The position numbers were made by a program, and so were the translations under genes. Under the pieces are notes generated by a model. It did not search any database. It worked only from the letters and a program-made list of their open reading frames with translations, and was not told where the DNA came from. Positions 1-7,912 of a stretch of 64,000 nucleotides of DNA are shown piece by piece (positions within the stretch are counted from its first letter, which is position 1; each line of letters opens with the position of its first letter). The DNA lies in the NCBI GenBank assembly GCA_947489425.1, contig CANLDL010000001.1:434001-498000 (forward strand), in the 5' to 3' direction. Source of the stretch: an uncultured Pseudomonadales bacterium. GTDB lineage: Bacteria > Pseudomonadota > Gammaproteobacteria > Pseudomonadales > Cellvibrionaceae.

Positions 1-358
1 AATCACCTTGTATGCAAGAAGCATCAAGTTGCAGATGTGATGATTTAGAAATAAACGCATTCAGTTTTTTGAAGGCTTCCTCATCTTTTTCTATATAAAG
101 TGCCCTAAACTTAATACTTTTATTATTCTTTTTAAGAGTATTAATAGCCTTATTAATTTCGTTGATAGAAATACCGATAGAGGTATCTTTTAGATCGGCA
201 TCACCTTCGCACCATGGGCCAGCAAAGCAATCAACAAAATTGACTGTGGCTTCACCTGATTGTCCAATAATCATAAATAAGCGTAATATGTAATCTTTTA
301 ATATTGTATGCTTTACAAGTGCTTGCTCTCTACCAATATAATGCTCTGGAATTGCCAA
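1..358 (-). CDS. tcmP: three-Cys-motif partner protein TcmP, N-terminal part (runs off window)
   Basis: Reading minus from a TTG codon at 358 gives an open frame of 119 codons to the window edge with no stop. The start is supported by a GAGAGGG ribosome site seven bases upstream; there is no ATG in the right place. The product begins MAIPEHYIGREQALVKHTI and has DCFAGPW at residues 43-49, the FVDxFAG-type motif I associate with TcmP proteins, which have a methyltransferase-like fold and sit next to DUF5131 genes. That is exactly the context here: the DUF5131 gene ends 21 bases upstream. The C-terminus lies outside the window. The biochemical role is not established; a modification partner of the radical-SAM-like protein is an inference. 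Confidence 0.8.
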   Translation of the reverse strand, partial: MAIPEHYIGREQALVKHTILKDYILRLFMIIGQSGEATVNFVDCFAGPWCEGDADLKDTSIGISINEINKAINTLKKNNKSIKFRALYIEKDEEAFKKLNAFISKSSHLQLDASCIQGD

Positions 359-379
359 TGATAATCCCTCTCGTTATTT

Positions 380-1123
380 TTAAACGGCAATCGCTGGTAT
401 CATATCCCAAGTCTGCCCGGCTAATTCTCGGCCATTTGCTGATTTTTTCCTTTTAATTCCATCTTGCCCCCAACTGCCCCACTGCTTGAAAAAAAAGTCA
501 ACCCCGTACTTCCGACATTGATCTCTTAAAGAGAGCGCCCACTCTTCTTGCATTGGGCGTGCTTTCACGCCAGACTCTCCTCCAACAATGACCCAATGAA
601 TATCTTTAAGTGGAATTCGGCCTAATTTTTCTAATAGTGGCTCTGCTGACAAGAAGCGCGTTTTAGCATTAATTTTTTGCAGGTCTGTGATTCTAGGTAT
701 GCCATATTTTTTATCCTCTACAGAAACACCTAACCAGGCATTATCAGGCACGACACGTTGTTTGAAATAGTCGCGCATACGCTTTGAACGTTTAGTTAGT
801 ATTTGATACGAGTGTTGCGGCGTTTGCCAAATTGTATCAAAGACTAAATCAATAAAATCATCTGGTACATCTTCGTGGAATAAATCGCTCATGGAGTTCA
901 CAAAATATACTGTCGGCTTTTTTCGTCGTTGAGGCTGATCTAAACGATCGTACATAAGACTTATTTGAGTAAAACCATTTTCGTATCCAGCTGCCCCCAT
1001 TGCCTGTAACCGTTTTGCCATTACCTCAGCATAGCAATACTTACACCCTGGCGACACTTTAGTGCAACCGGTTACAGGGTTCCATGTCTGCTCCGTCCAC
1101 TCAATCTTACTATTAGTTGCCAT
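380..1123 (-). CDS. DUF5131 family (phage Gp37/Gp68-like) radical-SAM-like protein
   Basis: The 247-residue product has WNPVTGCTKVSPGCKYCYAE near the N-terminus, with Cys20, Cys27 and Cys30 forming the C-x6-C-x2-C cluster that defines DUF5131. This is the three-Cys motif for which the partner TcmP is named, and it resembles an iron-sulfur/radical SAM site. Downstream segments such as VYFVNSMSDLFHEDVPDDF, WLGVSVED and HWVIVGGESG are typical of the family. It lies between the KfrA-like gene (21-base gap) and tcmP (21-base gap), so the three are probably one transcript. The family is common in phages, plasmids and islands; its substrate is unknown to me. The family call is confident, the function is not. 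Confidence 0.9.
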   Translation of the reverse strand: MATNSKIEWTEQTWNPVTGCTKVSPGCKYCYAEVMAKRLQAMGAAGYENGFTQISLMYDRLDQPQRRKKPTVYFVNSMSDLFHEDVPDDFIDLVFDTIWQTPQHSYQILTKRSKRMRDYFKQRVVPDNAWLGVSVEDKKYGIPRITDLQKINAKTRFLSAEPLLEKLGRIPLKDIHWVIVGGESGVKARPMQEEWALSLRDQCRKYGVDFFFKQWGSWGQDGIKRKKSANGRELAGQTWDMIPAIAV

Positions 1124-1144
1124 ATCATTACCCTCTGTAAATCG

Positions 1145-2173
1145 CTACAACGAATTTTGTAACTGTGTAAATTGACCTTGAATAATTGCTTTTTCTTGTA
1201 TGATAAGCTTATTCTCATTATTAAGTCGTGATAGTTTGTTTCTTGCATCACTCAGGTCAGATTCAGTTTTTTTAAGAGTATCTGATAGATATTCAACATC
1301 TTTCTCAGCGGTTAGTTGCTTTTTTAATGTTGCGCTATAATCATCCTGTATTTTTTGTTTTGTTTCTATCAGTTTTTCAATTTCTAAGTTTTTTTCTGTT
1401 AATTTGTCACCTAATTCATCCACTTTGTGATTTTTTTCACTCAGCTGCTGCTTTAACGTTAAATTTTCTTTTTCTACCATGCTTAAAGCAGCACTGCTTT
1501 CTTTTTGCTGTGTTTTCAATGCTGAAATATCAGTATTTAATTCTTTTAATTGATTGTTTAGTTGATCAATATGGTTTTGTGACTGCTGTAAGGCTAACTG
1601 ATGTTGATTTCTTTGCTCTTGTCGATCCACGGCAGATTTTTCCTGAAAATACTCATATTGAGCTCTCACTTGCTTGGCCTCTCCCTTCTCTTCGGATAGC
1701 AATGCAGTTAATCGAGTCGTTTCCTGCTCTAATTGTTGTTGCTTCAGCTCGAAGGCGACGTTATCAATATTTGTCGTTTCCAGTTGTTTGGATAATGATT
1801 GATTTTGGCTAGTCAGTTGCTCATTTTGACTTGTAAGTTCTTTTATATCGCTCCGCGCGCTCACAAGTTCTTCTCTAAGTTTCGAGATGCTCTGGTTGAG
1901 GTTTGTCGTTACCTCCTCAACTTTTAACGTTGCCTCCCCTTGAAGCCTTTCATGCAAAGACTTTACTGTCTTTAACAGTTCATCCGGCAAGCCTGAAATT
2001 GAATCCTTATCAAGGTTTCCACTCTTCCATTTTTTCAAATAAGGCCCGATGGTGCTTTTACTCCCCGTCCCTAACTGTTCACGAACACGATCGACAGTGG
2101 GCTCCAGAGCTTGCTGTTTAAGCATTTCTGCCGCTTTTGCGACTTGGATATAAGTAACTCCTGCTCTGGCCAT
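1145..2173 (-). CDS. KfrA-like DNA-binding coiled-coil protein
   Basis: The 342-residue product has an N-terminal DNA-binding region (about residues 1-55: VTYIQVAKAAEML, then TVDRVREQLGTGSKSTIGPYL) matching the KfrA N-terminal family. From about residue 80 to the end it is an almost uninterrupted coiled coil rich in Gln, Glu, Lys and Leu. In plasmids KfrA binds its own promoter and forms filament-like assemblies linked to partition. Here it heads an operon with DUF5131 and TcmP, and a perfect palindrome lies in its promoter, which fits autoregulation. It could be a regulator of the island or a structural DNA-organising protein; the sequence does not decide. Confidence 0.85.
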   Translation of the reverse strand: MARAGVTYIQVAKAAEMLKQQALEPTVDRVREQLGTGSKSTIGPYLKKWKSGNLDKDSISGLPDELLKTVKSLHERLQGEATLKVEEVTTNLNQSISKLREELVSARSDIKELTSQNEQLTSQNQSLSKQLETTNIDNVAFELKQQQLEQETTRLTALLSEEKGEAKQVRAQYEYFQEKSAVDRQEQRNQHQLALQQSQNHIDQLNNQLKELNTDISALKTQQKESSAALSMVEKENLTLKQQLSEKNHKVDELGDKLTEKNLEIEKLIETKQKIQDDYSATLKKQLTAEKDVEYLSDTLKKTESDLSDARNKLSRLNNENKLIIQEKAIIQGQFTQLQNSL

Positions 2174-2206
2174 AATTTTTGCTCATTATATTTCATAATG
2201 TAATAC

Positions 2207-2236
2207 ATATTATGTAATATTACATAATATTGTCAA
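2207..2236 (-). promoter_or_regulatory. kfrA-like promoter with perfect palindromic operator
   Basis: A perfect 24-bp palindrome spans 2207-2230, centred on GTAATATTAC. On the minus strand a consensus -35 TTGACA (2231-2236) is followed by a 16-bp spacer and -10 CATAAT (2209-2214), so the palindrome fills the spacer and the -10. A direct repeat of the half site ATGTAATA occurs at 2198-2205 and 2212-2219. Occupancy would block RNA polymerase. Binding by the KfrA-like product is inferred from known KfrA autorepression. Confidence 0.7.
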
Positions 2237-2264
2237 TATTTATTTGTTTATTAATTAGCCTATG

Positions 2265-2296
2265 TAACATACTATAATCAATATTATCGTATGTTA
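2265..2296 (+). promoter_or_regulatory. inverted repeat around a -10 box upstream of the 390-residue gene
   Basis: TAACATAC (2265-2272) and GTATGTTA (2289-2296) form an 8-bp inverted repeat with a 16-bp spacer. Directly inside the left arm is a perfect TATAAT (2273-2278) in plus orientation; no good -35 is visible. The gene at 2367 has a strong AGGAGG site at 2357-2362. This is probably an operator-promoter for the plus-strand genes. Confidence 0.4.
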
Positions 2297-2366
2297 TACT
2301 GACTCTTCTCTATTTTTGTAACGTACTGCCAAGGAAAATCCGCCTATCCGAGTAACAGGAGGTCTG

Positions 2367-3539
2367 ATGGACAAGCCAATCACGATGTCACGAGAAGCGC
2401 TTTATCAGCTCGTATGGTCTGAGCCTATCTCAACACTCGCTAAACGATTCGATTTAAGTGATCAAGGACTATCGAAAAAGTGCGCAAAACACCGGATCCC
2501 CTGCCCTAAAGTCGGTTACTGGGCCAAAGTCCAACATGGTCATCAACCTGACAAAACACCGCTGCCTTTGAATAGTGATCGCATCCTGGACACCGTGACA
2601 TTTTTCCCAAAGTTACAGGACGTAGTGGCAAGCCCCACCCCCGCCAATCAAACGTCTTATTTAGACGACAAGCAGCTAGCAGTAGTGATGGCATTTGGTT
2701 TCCCCAAAGAGGTGAAGAGGTTTCATCCAGCGATTGCGGCTTATAAAAAGGCATTTACAGGTAGAAAAATACACAGATACTCATCAGGCATCGACCGCTA
2801 TGGGCGTATCACTACTGGCGACAATATTGGTCTCAAAATCACACCGAAGACCCTCGATCGAGCCTGTCGGTTGCTGCATGGGATGATTACACTCTGTCGA
2901 GAGATCGATTGGGGATTTACGAAGAAACAACATGAGTACAACCAATACAAGCCGGCCACTTACGCATTCACTAACAATAACGAATCTGTCGCCGTCGAAA
3001 TCAAAGAGTTAGTGACGCAAGTTAAACGTGATAAAGATCCAGCTAAAGCCGACCGGTTATTCTCCTTCGAGCCCGTTTACGACTATCAGCCAACCGGGAT
3101 CCTGGAGCTTTCCATTAGCAAACATGCGAGGGGATTTAAAACGCGATGGAAAGAGACACCGACAATGCCCCTTGAAAGCCACATCACAGAGATCATGCAG
3201 TCGTTAAGTCGCACGTTTGAGCATTCACGGTTGATGAGAATCGAACGCGAAAATGAGAGAAGGAAACGCGAAGAAGAGGAAGCGCGACAAAGAAGACGGC
3301 AACAGCAGGCAGCCATCGAGCGTGAATGCCAACAACAGCTTTTCACCTTGGCCAATAACGGCGCTATGGCAACAAATATACGAGCGCTTGTTGACTCTCT
3401 GACACATCAAGCATCACACGATACACGGCTAAAACAGTGGCTGACGTGGGCAAGTGACGTTGCAGATACTCTCGACCCCACCCAACAACACGATATGTTC
3501 CTCAATGGCTATGAAAAAATCCGATCTCGCGACTATTGA
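2367..3539 (+). CDS. uncharacterised HTH-type protein associated with integrase
   Basis: I do not know a function for this 390-residue protein. Its N-terminus has SREALYQLVWSEPISTLAKR followed by a helix-turn-helix-like LSDQGLSKKCAKHRIPCP and then VGYWAK, a module I recognise from many uncharacterised bacterial proteins. Residues about 285-320 are a highly charged Arg/Glu/Gln helix, probably a coiled coil. The start has a full AGGAGG site four bases upstream. Its 3' end overlaps the integrase gene, implying coupled translation. A DNA-binding accessory factor for recombination or a transposition-linked regulator are both possible. Confidence 0.7.
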   Translation: MDKPITMSREALYQLVWSEPISTLAKRFDLSDQGLSKKCAKHRIPCPKVGYWAKVQHGHQPDKTPLPLNSDRILDTVTFFPKLQDVVASPTPANQTSYLDDKQLAVVMAFGFPKEVKRFHPAIAAYKKAFTGRKIHRYSSGIDRYGRITTGDNIGLKITPKTLDRACRLLHGMITLCREIDWGFTKKQHEYNQYKPATYAFTNNNESVAVEIKELVTQVKRDKDPAKADRLFSFEPVYDYQPTGILELSISKHARGFKTRWKETPTMPLESHITEIMQSLSRTFEHSRLMRIERENERRKREEEEARQRRRQQQAAIERECQQQLFTLANNGAMATNIRALVDSLTHQASHDTRLKQWLTWASDVADTLDPTQQHDMFLNGYEKIRSRDY

Positions 3540-4485
3540 TACGCAGGCAATACAAATCCACGGCCACCGACAGTATATTGCTGCCGCGACGGCGGACAAT
3601 ACTCGGAAAACATACCGATCAGCAATACGACGCGTACAAAAATGGGGGCTGAAACTCCCCTGTGATGCGCATGCACTGATCAACTACCTTGTCGACAATG
3701 CACCATCATTAAACCCAAGGAGTTTATCACTGCATCTGTCTGCTATCCGACAATGGCATCTCACACAGCGATTTGACGACCCGACCCAGAGTCTCGAAGT
3801 AAAGAAAACGCTACAAGGGATTACCCGCACCCATGGCAAACCAAAGCAAAAGGCAAAAGCGCTGCGCCTTGAGCACATTGCTACCCTACTCAATACCTTG
3901 GAGCAAAAGCCGTTATCGAACAAGGTGATCCGTGATAAGGCGATGATATTGATTGGCTTTTTCGGTGGATTTAGACGCAGTGAGCTTGCCGCTATTGCGT
4001 GTGAGGAAATTGAGTGGACAGAGGATGGAATCACCATCACATTACCACAATCAAAAACTGACCAAGAAGCCCAAGGGATGACCCGCTCAATTCCTTACGG
4101 TCATGGTCATGTTTGTGCGGTTACGGCCTTAAAGCAGTGGCTTGAAAGAGCATCCATTACGTCCGGTACTATTTTTAGGGCCATTAATCGTTGGGATCAT
4201 ATACACAGCAAGCCATTAAACCCCGCTTCGATCAACTATATCCTGAAATCCTTAGGCGCCGATAGCGGATTTGACTTTGTTGCATCGCTGAGCAGCCATA
4301 GTTTTCGACGAGGCGTATCGACTTCTGCCGCGAGGGAAAAGATTGACTTCGGACTGATTAAGAAACAAGGCGGATGGAAAAGTGATTCGACAGTTTGGGA
4401 GTATATTGAGGAAGGCCAGCAGTTTACTGACAATAGTGCAGTGGCATTACTCAATAAAATGAATGAATTGGTCGATAATCCGTAA
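3505..4485 (+). CDS. tyrosine-type site-specific integrase
   Basis: The product is a tyrosine recombinase. An N-terminal SAM-like core-binding region (DNTRKTYRSAIRRVQKWG) is followed by a catalytic domain with GFFGGFRRSEL (first catalytic Arg), SSHSFRRG (His-x-x-Arg), the GGWKSD segment (Trp in the second His/Trp position) and the nucleophile Tyr in VWEYIEEG. The length, about 326 residues, is normal. The frame is open from a GTG at 3454, but that would overlap the upstream gene by 86 bases; ATG at 3505 (or 3511) gives a compact start and is preferred, without a clear ribosome site. It probably mobilises the island. No att site or adjacent tRNA gene was found in the window. Confidence 0.88.
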   Translation: MAMKKSDLATIDTQAIQIHGHRQYIAAATADNTRKTYRSAIRRVQKWGLKLPCDAHALINYLVDNAPSLNPRSLSLHLSAIRQWHLTQRFDDPTQSLEVKKTLQGITRTHGKPKQKAKALRLEHIATLLNTLEQKPLSNKVIRDKAMILIGFFGGFRRSELAAIACEEIEWTEDGITITLPQSKTDQEAQGMTRSIPYGHGHVCAVTALKQWLERASITSGTIFRAINRWDHIHSKPLNPASINYILKSLGADSGFDFVASLSSHSFRRGVSTSAAREKIDFGLIKKQGGWKSDSTVWEYIEEGQQFTDNSAVALLNKMNELVDNP

Positions 4486-4486
4486 T

Positions 4487-4735
4487 TTAGGAGTGTGCTG
4501 CTATTTGGGCTACGGTGGGTAATAAGTCTCTTACATCACACTCAAGCGCATCAGCAATCACATACGCTTTTTGTAGCGTAATACTGACAATACCCCGCTC
4601 TACCCTGCTCATATAGCTGCGATCTATGCCGGCCATTAATGCCAGCTTCTCTTGAGAAATACGCTGTTTCTTCCGAGCTTTTCGAACATTTTCACCAAAA
4701 CAGGCCTCAAGGCTATCCATCACTTTAACCAACAT
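4487..4735 (-). CDS. XRE-family regulator, controller-protein-like
   Basis: The 82-residue protein is a single Cro/C1-type helix-turn-helix domain (FGENVRKARKKQRISQEKLA, then MAGIDRSYMSRVERG and ADALECDVRDLLP), the size and layout of the controller proteins of restriction-modification systems and of phage or island repressors. It converges on the integrase gene (one base between stops) and diverges from the helicase operon, whose promoter carries an inverted repeat. The likely job is repression, or activation and repression, of that operon. No restriction or methylase gene is present in the window. Confidence 0.85.
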   Translation of the reverse strand: MLVKVMDSLEACFGENVRKARKKQRISQEKLALMAGIDRSYMSRVERGIVSITLQKAYVIADALECDVRDLLPTVAQIAAHS

Positions 4736-4760
4736 TTGAGCAATAGGCCCATTGTCGGTA

Positions 4761-4794
4761 TTGAGGATTTAAAGGCCACGGACTATAATCCTCA
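4761..4794 (+). promoter_or_regulatory. promoter with inverted-repeat operator for the helicase operon
   Basis: TTGAGG (4761-4766), a 17-bp spacer and a perfect TATAAT (4784-4789) make a sigma70-type promoter for the gene at 4816. TGAGGATT (4762-4769) and AATCCTCA (4787-4794) form a perfect 8-bp inverted repeat overlapping both boxes. This is the expected arrangement for a dimeric XRE repressor, and the XRE gene is divergently encoded next to it. Binding is inferred. Confidence 0.65.
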
Positions 4795-4815
4795 TTTTGT
4801 AGGCGGTGTATCCTT

Positions 4816-5361
4816 ATGAAAGATAAAGATCGAATCCTTTTGGCTATATTGGATCAGGACCAATCCACAGAAATTCGAGTGACAGATATTAGGGATAAAT
4901 TTGCAGCGCATTATGCTGGGGAAGCATTTGATCCGGCGGCTATGCGTCGATGGGTGAATGGCAAGTGTATGACGATGGTCAATAAGGGAGTACTGATTCG
5001 GAAAAAGCTACCTGGCAGTAAACGATACTGCTTCGAGAAATCCTCTTCCTTTGATCAATACTTCAGTGACAAGACATCGTCAACGCCCATGCAGTACCAA
5101 TCTGCACCAAACATACAAGCAGATAAGCATACTAAGAGCCAAGCACTGCAGAGTGAACTTGAGTCCTACCGGCAAACCATGCTGAGCCAGTTAGGTGAAA
5201 TTGAGGAATACAAACGTATTCGAGAGGAGCACCCTGAATTAGGTGATGCTGCCGCTCAACAATTTAAATTAGTGGTTGATGACAATTACCGTATGCTGGG
5301 CCGTATACGGGCGATTGAAAAACTTATGGCAACACAAACCACTGAGGGCCAGCTATGCTAA
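4816..5361 (+). CDS. uncharacterised protein paired with SF2 helicase
   Basis: The function of this 181-residue protein is not recognised. The first 75 residues look like a winged-helix-type fold (KDRILLAILDQDQ, then VTDIRDKFAAHYAGEAFDPAAMRRWVNGK), and residues about 105-178 are predicted helical and coiled coil. The stop overlaps the helicase start by 7 bases (ATG at 5355), so the two are translationally coupled and probably work together. It could be a DNA-binding or specificity subunit for the helicase, for example in a defence or replication module; that is inference. Confidence 0.6.
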   Translation: MKDKDRILLAILDQDQSTEIRVTDIRDKFAAHYAGEAFDPAAMRRWVNGKCMTMVNKGVLIRKKLPGSKRYCFEKSSSFDQYFSDKTSSTPMQYQSAPNIQADKHTKSQALQSELESYRQTMLSQLGEIEEYKRIREEHPELGDAAAQQFKLVVDDNYRMLGRIRAIEKLMATQTTEGQLC

Positions 5362-6773
5362 GAACGTGGCAAGACGAATGCATCACGACCGCTTTACGCA
5401 AGTATCAGTGCGACCTAACCAATTTTCTTGCAATGGCAACACCCGGCGCAGGAAAAACCTATATGGCAGCACATTTAGCCAAACGTTTGTTTGAACTCGG
5501 TAAAATTGATTTAGTACTGTGCTTCACCCCTTCTGTTACTGTAACGAACAGTTTTCAGGAAACACTGGAGTTTGTGACCAATAAATCAATGGCTGGCCAG
5601 CTAGGTTCAGCCGGACAAGTGTTCACGTATCACCACCTCAGTTTTATATCGACTTCATTTTGGGAGATATTCAACAATCATCGTGTCTTTGTGATTTTTG
5701 ATGAGATTCATCATTGTAGTGGGCAGGATATAGCGTTAGCGAATATGTGGGGTGAAGCAATCCTACGCCATATTCGTTCAAGAGCAAGCTATACACTTGC
5801 ACTGTCTGGCACCCCCTGGCGCTCAGATAAACTCCCCATTGCCTTAGCGCAATACAGTGGCAATCCTAGTGAGCTTCAGTGTGATTATATTTATCCACTA
5901 TCACGGGCTATCGCTGACGGGGTTTGCCGTACACCTAAAGTTGTGGCTATTGATAATGACCATATCGGTTATACCCAGTCAGGTGGCGAGATAACGAGTT
6001 ATAAGAGCATCCGCGACTTGTTATGCCATACGGAGATCAATTATTCCGACCTTTTACATAATGCGCCTATTGTTACTTTTATCATCCAGCAATCCATTAA
6101 TCGATTGAACGGTATCCGCCAACATAACCCCAGAGCAGCAGGCCTAATCGTCGCGTCATCGGTAGATCATGCTTATTGGCTGCAGGACATACTGGCAATT
6201 CAATTAAACGAACCAGCGATTATTGTGAGTTATGAAGAGCCAGAGTCACAACGCATTATTGAAAATTTTGAAGAAGGTGATGCTAAATGGATTATTGCCA
6301 TTGGTATGGTAAGTGAAGGGACTAATATCCCCAGGTTACAAGTGTGTTGTTATCTAAGCAGGGTTAAAACGGAGCTCTATTTTCGTCAAGTACTTGGGCG
6401 TATCGTACGTACGCGAAAAGAAAGCTATCCATTCGCATATTTATATGTACTGGCAGAAGAAACGTTACTCGGTTATGCAAACCGTATAGGGAAAGACCTG
6501 CCCAGTGATCTGGCGATTGTTGAAATGCAACAAATGGACACAGCATCTGTTATAGAAAATCACTCCCAAGATAATTCAGAGGAAGAAAGCAATGCTTCAC
6601 CAAACAAAGGGGATATTTCTTTAGGAGTTATTCAAGATATTAATGTTGATGGCACATCGCTAGTCGATGAAAGCGCTCCTGAGGCCGCTATGATTGGTAA
6701 AGGTATTAGTTTATCTGGTCAATTTTCTGAAGAATTAATTTTACTACAGCACGCTTTTAACGAAGCCTGTTAA
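5355..6773 (+). CDS. DEAD/DEAH-type superfamily 2 helicase
   Basis: The 472-residue product has the SF2 signature in order: Walker A ATPGAGKT (residues 28-35), motif Ia-like LVLCFTPSVTV, Walker B VIFDEIHH (DEIH), motif III-like LALSGTPWR, motif V-like IGMVSEGTNIPRLQ, and motif VI QVLGRIVRTRK. The C-terminal 80 residues are acidic and probably disordered. The layout resembles restriction-type and island-borne helicases rather than RecQ or UvrB. It follows a small DNA-binding-like gene under an XRE-controlled promoter. Translocation on DNA powered by ATP is family knowledge; the biological role is unknown. Confidence 0.85.
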   Translation: MLRTWQDECITTALRKYQCDLTNFLAMATPGAGKTYMAAHLAKRLFELGKIDLVLCFTPSVTVTNSFQETLEFVTNKSMAGQLGSAGQVFTYHHLSFISTSFWEIFNNHRVFVIFDEIHHCSGQDIALANMWGEAILRHIRSRASYTLALSGTPWRSDKLPIALAQYSGNPSELQCDYIYPLSRAIADGVCRTPKVVAIDNDHIGYTQSGGEITSYKSIRDLLCHTEINYSDLLHNAPIVTFIIQQSINRLNGIRQHNPRAAGLIVASSVDHAYWLQDILAIQLNEPAIIVSYEEPESQRIIENFEEGDAKWIIAIGMVSEGTNIPRLQVCCYLSRVKTELYFRQVLGRIVRTRKESYPFAYLYVLAEETLLGYANRIGKDLPSDLAIVEMQQMDTASVIENHSQDNSEEESNASPNKGDISLGVIQDINVDGTSLVDESAPEAAMIGKGISLSGQFSEELILLQHAFNEAC

Positions 6774-6808
6774 TAAAAAATAATTTATATCAATAACTGA
6801 GGACAGTT

Positions 6809-7075
6809 ACGCTAGCACTTACCCTATTAGGTACATTTTTTCTTTTTATCGGGTTCATTAAAATACGAAAATCGTTAAACATTATTGATGACTTAAAGAG
6901 ATATGAGTTCGAAAACACCACAGACGGAGGCACAGTTAAATTTACAAGCTATGAAGCAAGTAAAGAGCACGATATTAACAAGAAAAGATCTGAATTTGTT
7001 GCTGCTCTTTCATTACTATCTATTTTTCTAGGTATAGTTTTTTTGTCCATAGCTTTCTTTATTTATAATAACTAG
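6809..7075 (+). pseudogene. small two-TM membrane protein with ACG in place of a start codon
   Basis: An 88-codon frame ends at TAG 7073-7075. It encodes two hydrophobic helices (about LALTLLGTFFLFIGFI near the start, and FVAALSLLSIFLGIVFLSIA near the end) around a charged middle. No ATG, GTG or TTG lies in a usable position, but GAGGA (6799-6803) is followed five bases later by ACG (6809-6811), as if an ATG had mutated to ACG. It may be a pseudogene or use a rare start. The rest of 6774-7400 holds nothing else I can support. Confidence 0.4.
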
Positions 7076-7400
7076 TATAGTAAAAAAGCTTGCGAATACT
7101 CTAAGCTATTAAATAGCTAATGAGGCTGTTAATTTGTCTGACCAATTTCCTGAAAAGCCAACTTATTACAGTAAGCTTTTAGCCGAAATAAATATGAATT
7201 TTCTACAATACTTTGTGCATTGATTGGTTATTATCGATTTTATTATAAGTAGTCCCCAAAGCTGGTATACCAGGCACAATAATACATGTTTAATAGTCCG
7301 GATTTCTGTTGAGTAATTACGCTAAGAGCATCGTGGCTCTGACTCTATTATCGTGTTTTCATAACTAAATCCTTTGCTGTCATAGCATTAATACTAAGGA

Positions 7401-7892
7401 CTACTCGCGTGATGATTTTTCAATTGACAACCAAGACTCGTAAACATCATTCGTCCAATAAGATTGGAAATAAGCAATCACGTCGACAATATCCGTTGGA
7501 TTTAACTTATTTTTAAATGGTGGCATTTGCCCACCTACCGTAGCGCCACCATTGCGAATAGTATGACTTAAAATGCGGAGTGGATGATGCCACGCATGAG
7601 CTGTTCCATTTAATGGCGGTGGCGGATAATGGCCGCTCGCTGTACGAGTTTTCCAATTAGGCGTTGCCTCAGCCTTATTGCCATGACATACCGCACAATT
7701 ATTAGCGAAAATAGTTCTTCCCCGTTCAGACTGTTCAGTAAAATACCAGCGGTCAGTATCTTCTTTAGGAGACAATGTTATCTGGCTCAACACTAAATTG
7801 TTTTTTGAAGACTGGCTATTTGATTCCAAACTGTTATCGCAACCTAGAATAATCAACGGTAGCAACACAATAATAAATGATTTTATTTTCAT
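7401..7892 (-). CDS. c-type cytochrome lipoprotein of the copper operon
   Basis: The 163-residue product has a lipoprotein signal (IVLLPLIILGC, lipobox Cys18), one haem site CAVCH and a likely axial Met in GGQMPPF. It is a small monohaem cytochrome c attached to a periplasmic membrane leaflet. It is the last gene of the copper operon, 20 bases after a second cytochrome gene. Such cytochromes sit beside copA/copB in some marine copper islands; a role in electron transfer during Cu(I) oxidation is inference. Confidence 0.8.
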   Translation of the reverse strand: MKIKSFIIVLLPLIILGCDNSLESNSQSSKNNLVLSQITLSPKEDTDRWYFTEQSERGRTIFANNCAVCHGNKAEATPNWKTRTASGHYPPPPLNGTAHAWHHPLRILSHTIRNGGATVGGQMPPFKNKLNPTDIVDVIAYFQSYWTNDVYESWLSIEKSSRE

Positions 7893-7912
7893 GGTAAAAA
7901 ATCCTGCATAGT

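Noticed and set aside
1327..1812. A 161-codon frame on the plus strand
   Set aside because: It is opposite the KfrA-like coiled coil; its Phe/Leu-rich sequence is the complement of Lys/Glu/Gln codons and has no family.
3454..3504. GTG start for the integrase
   Set aside because: It adds 17 residues, overlaps the upstream gene by 86 bases and lacks a ribosome site; ATG 3505 is more compact.
7300..7400. Terminator after the copper operon (AGAGC/GCTCT)
   Set aside because: The stem is only 5 bp with no T-run, so it is not distinguishable from chance.
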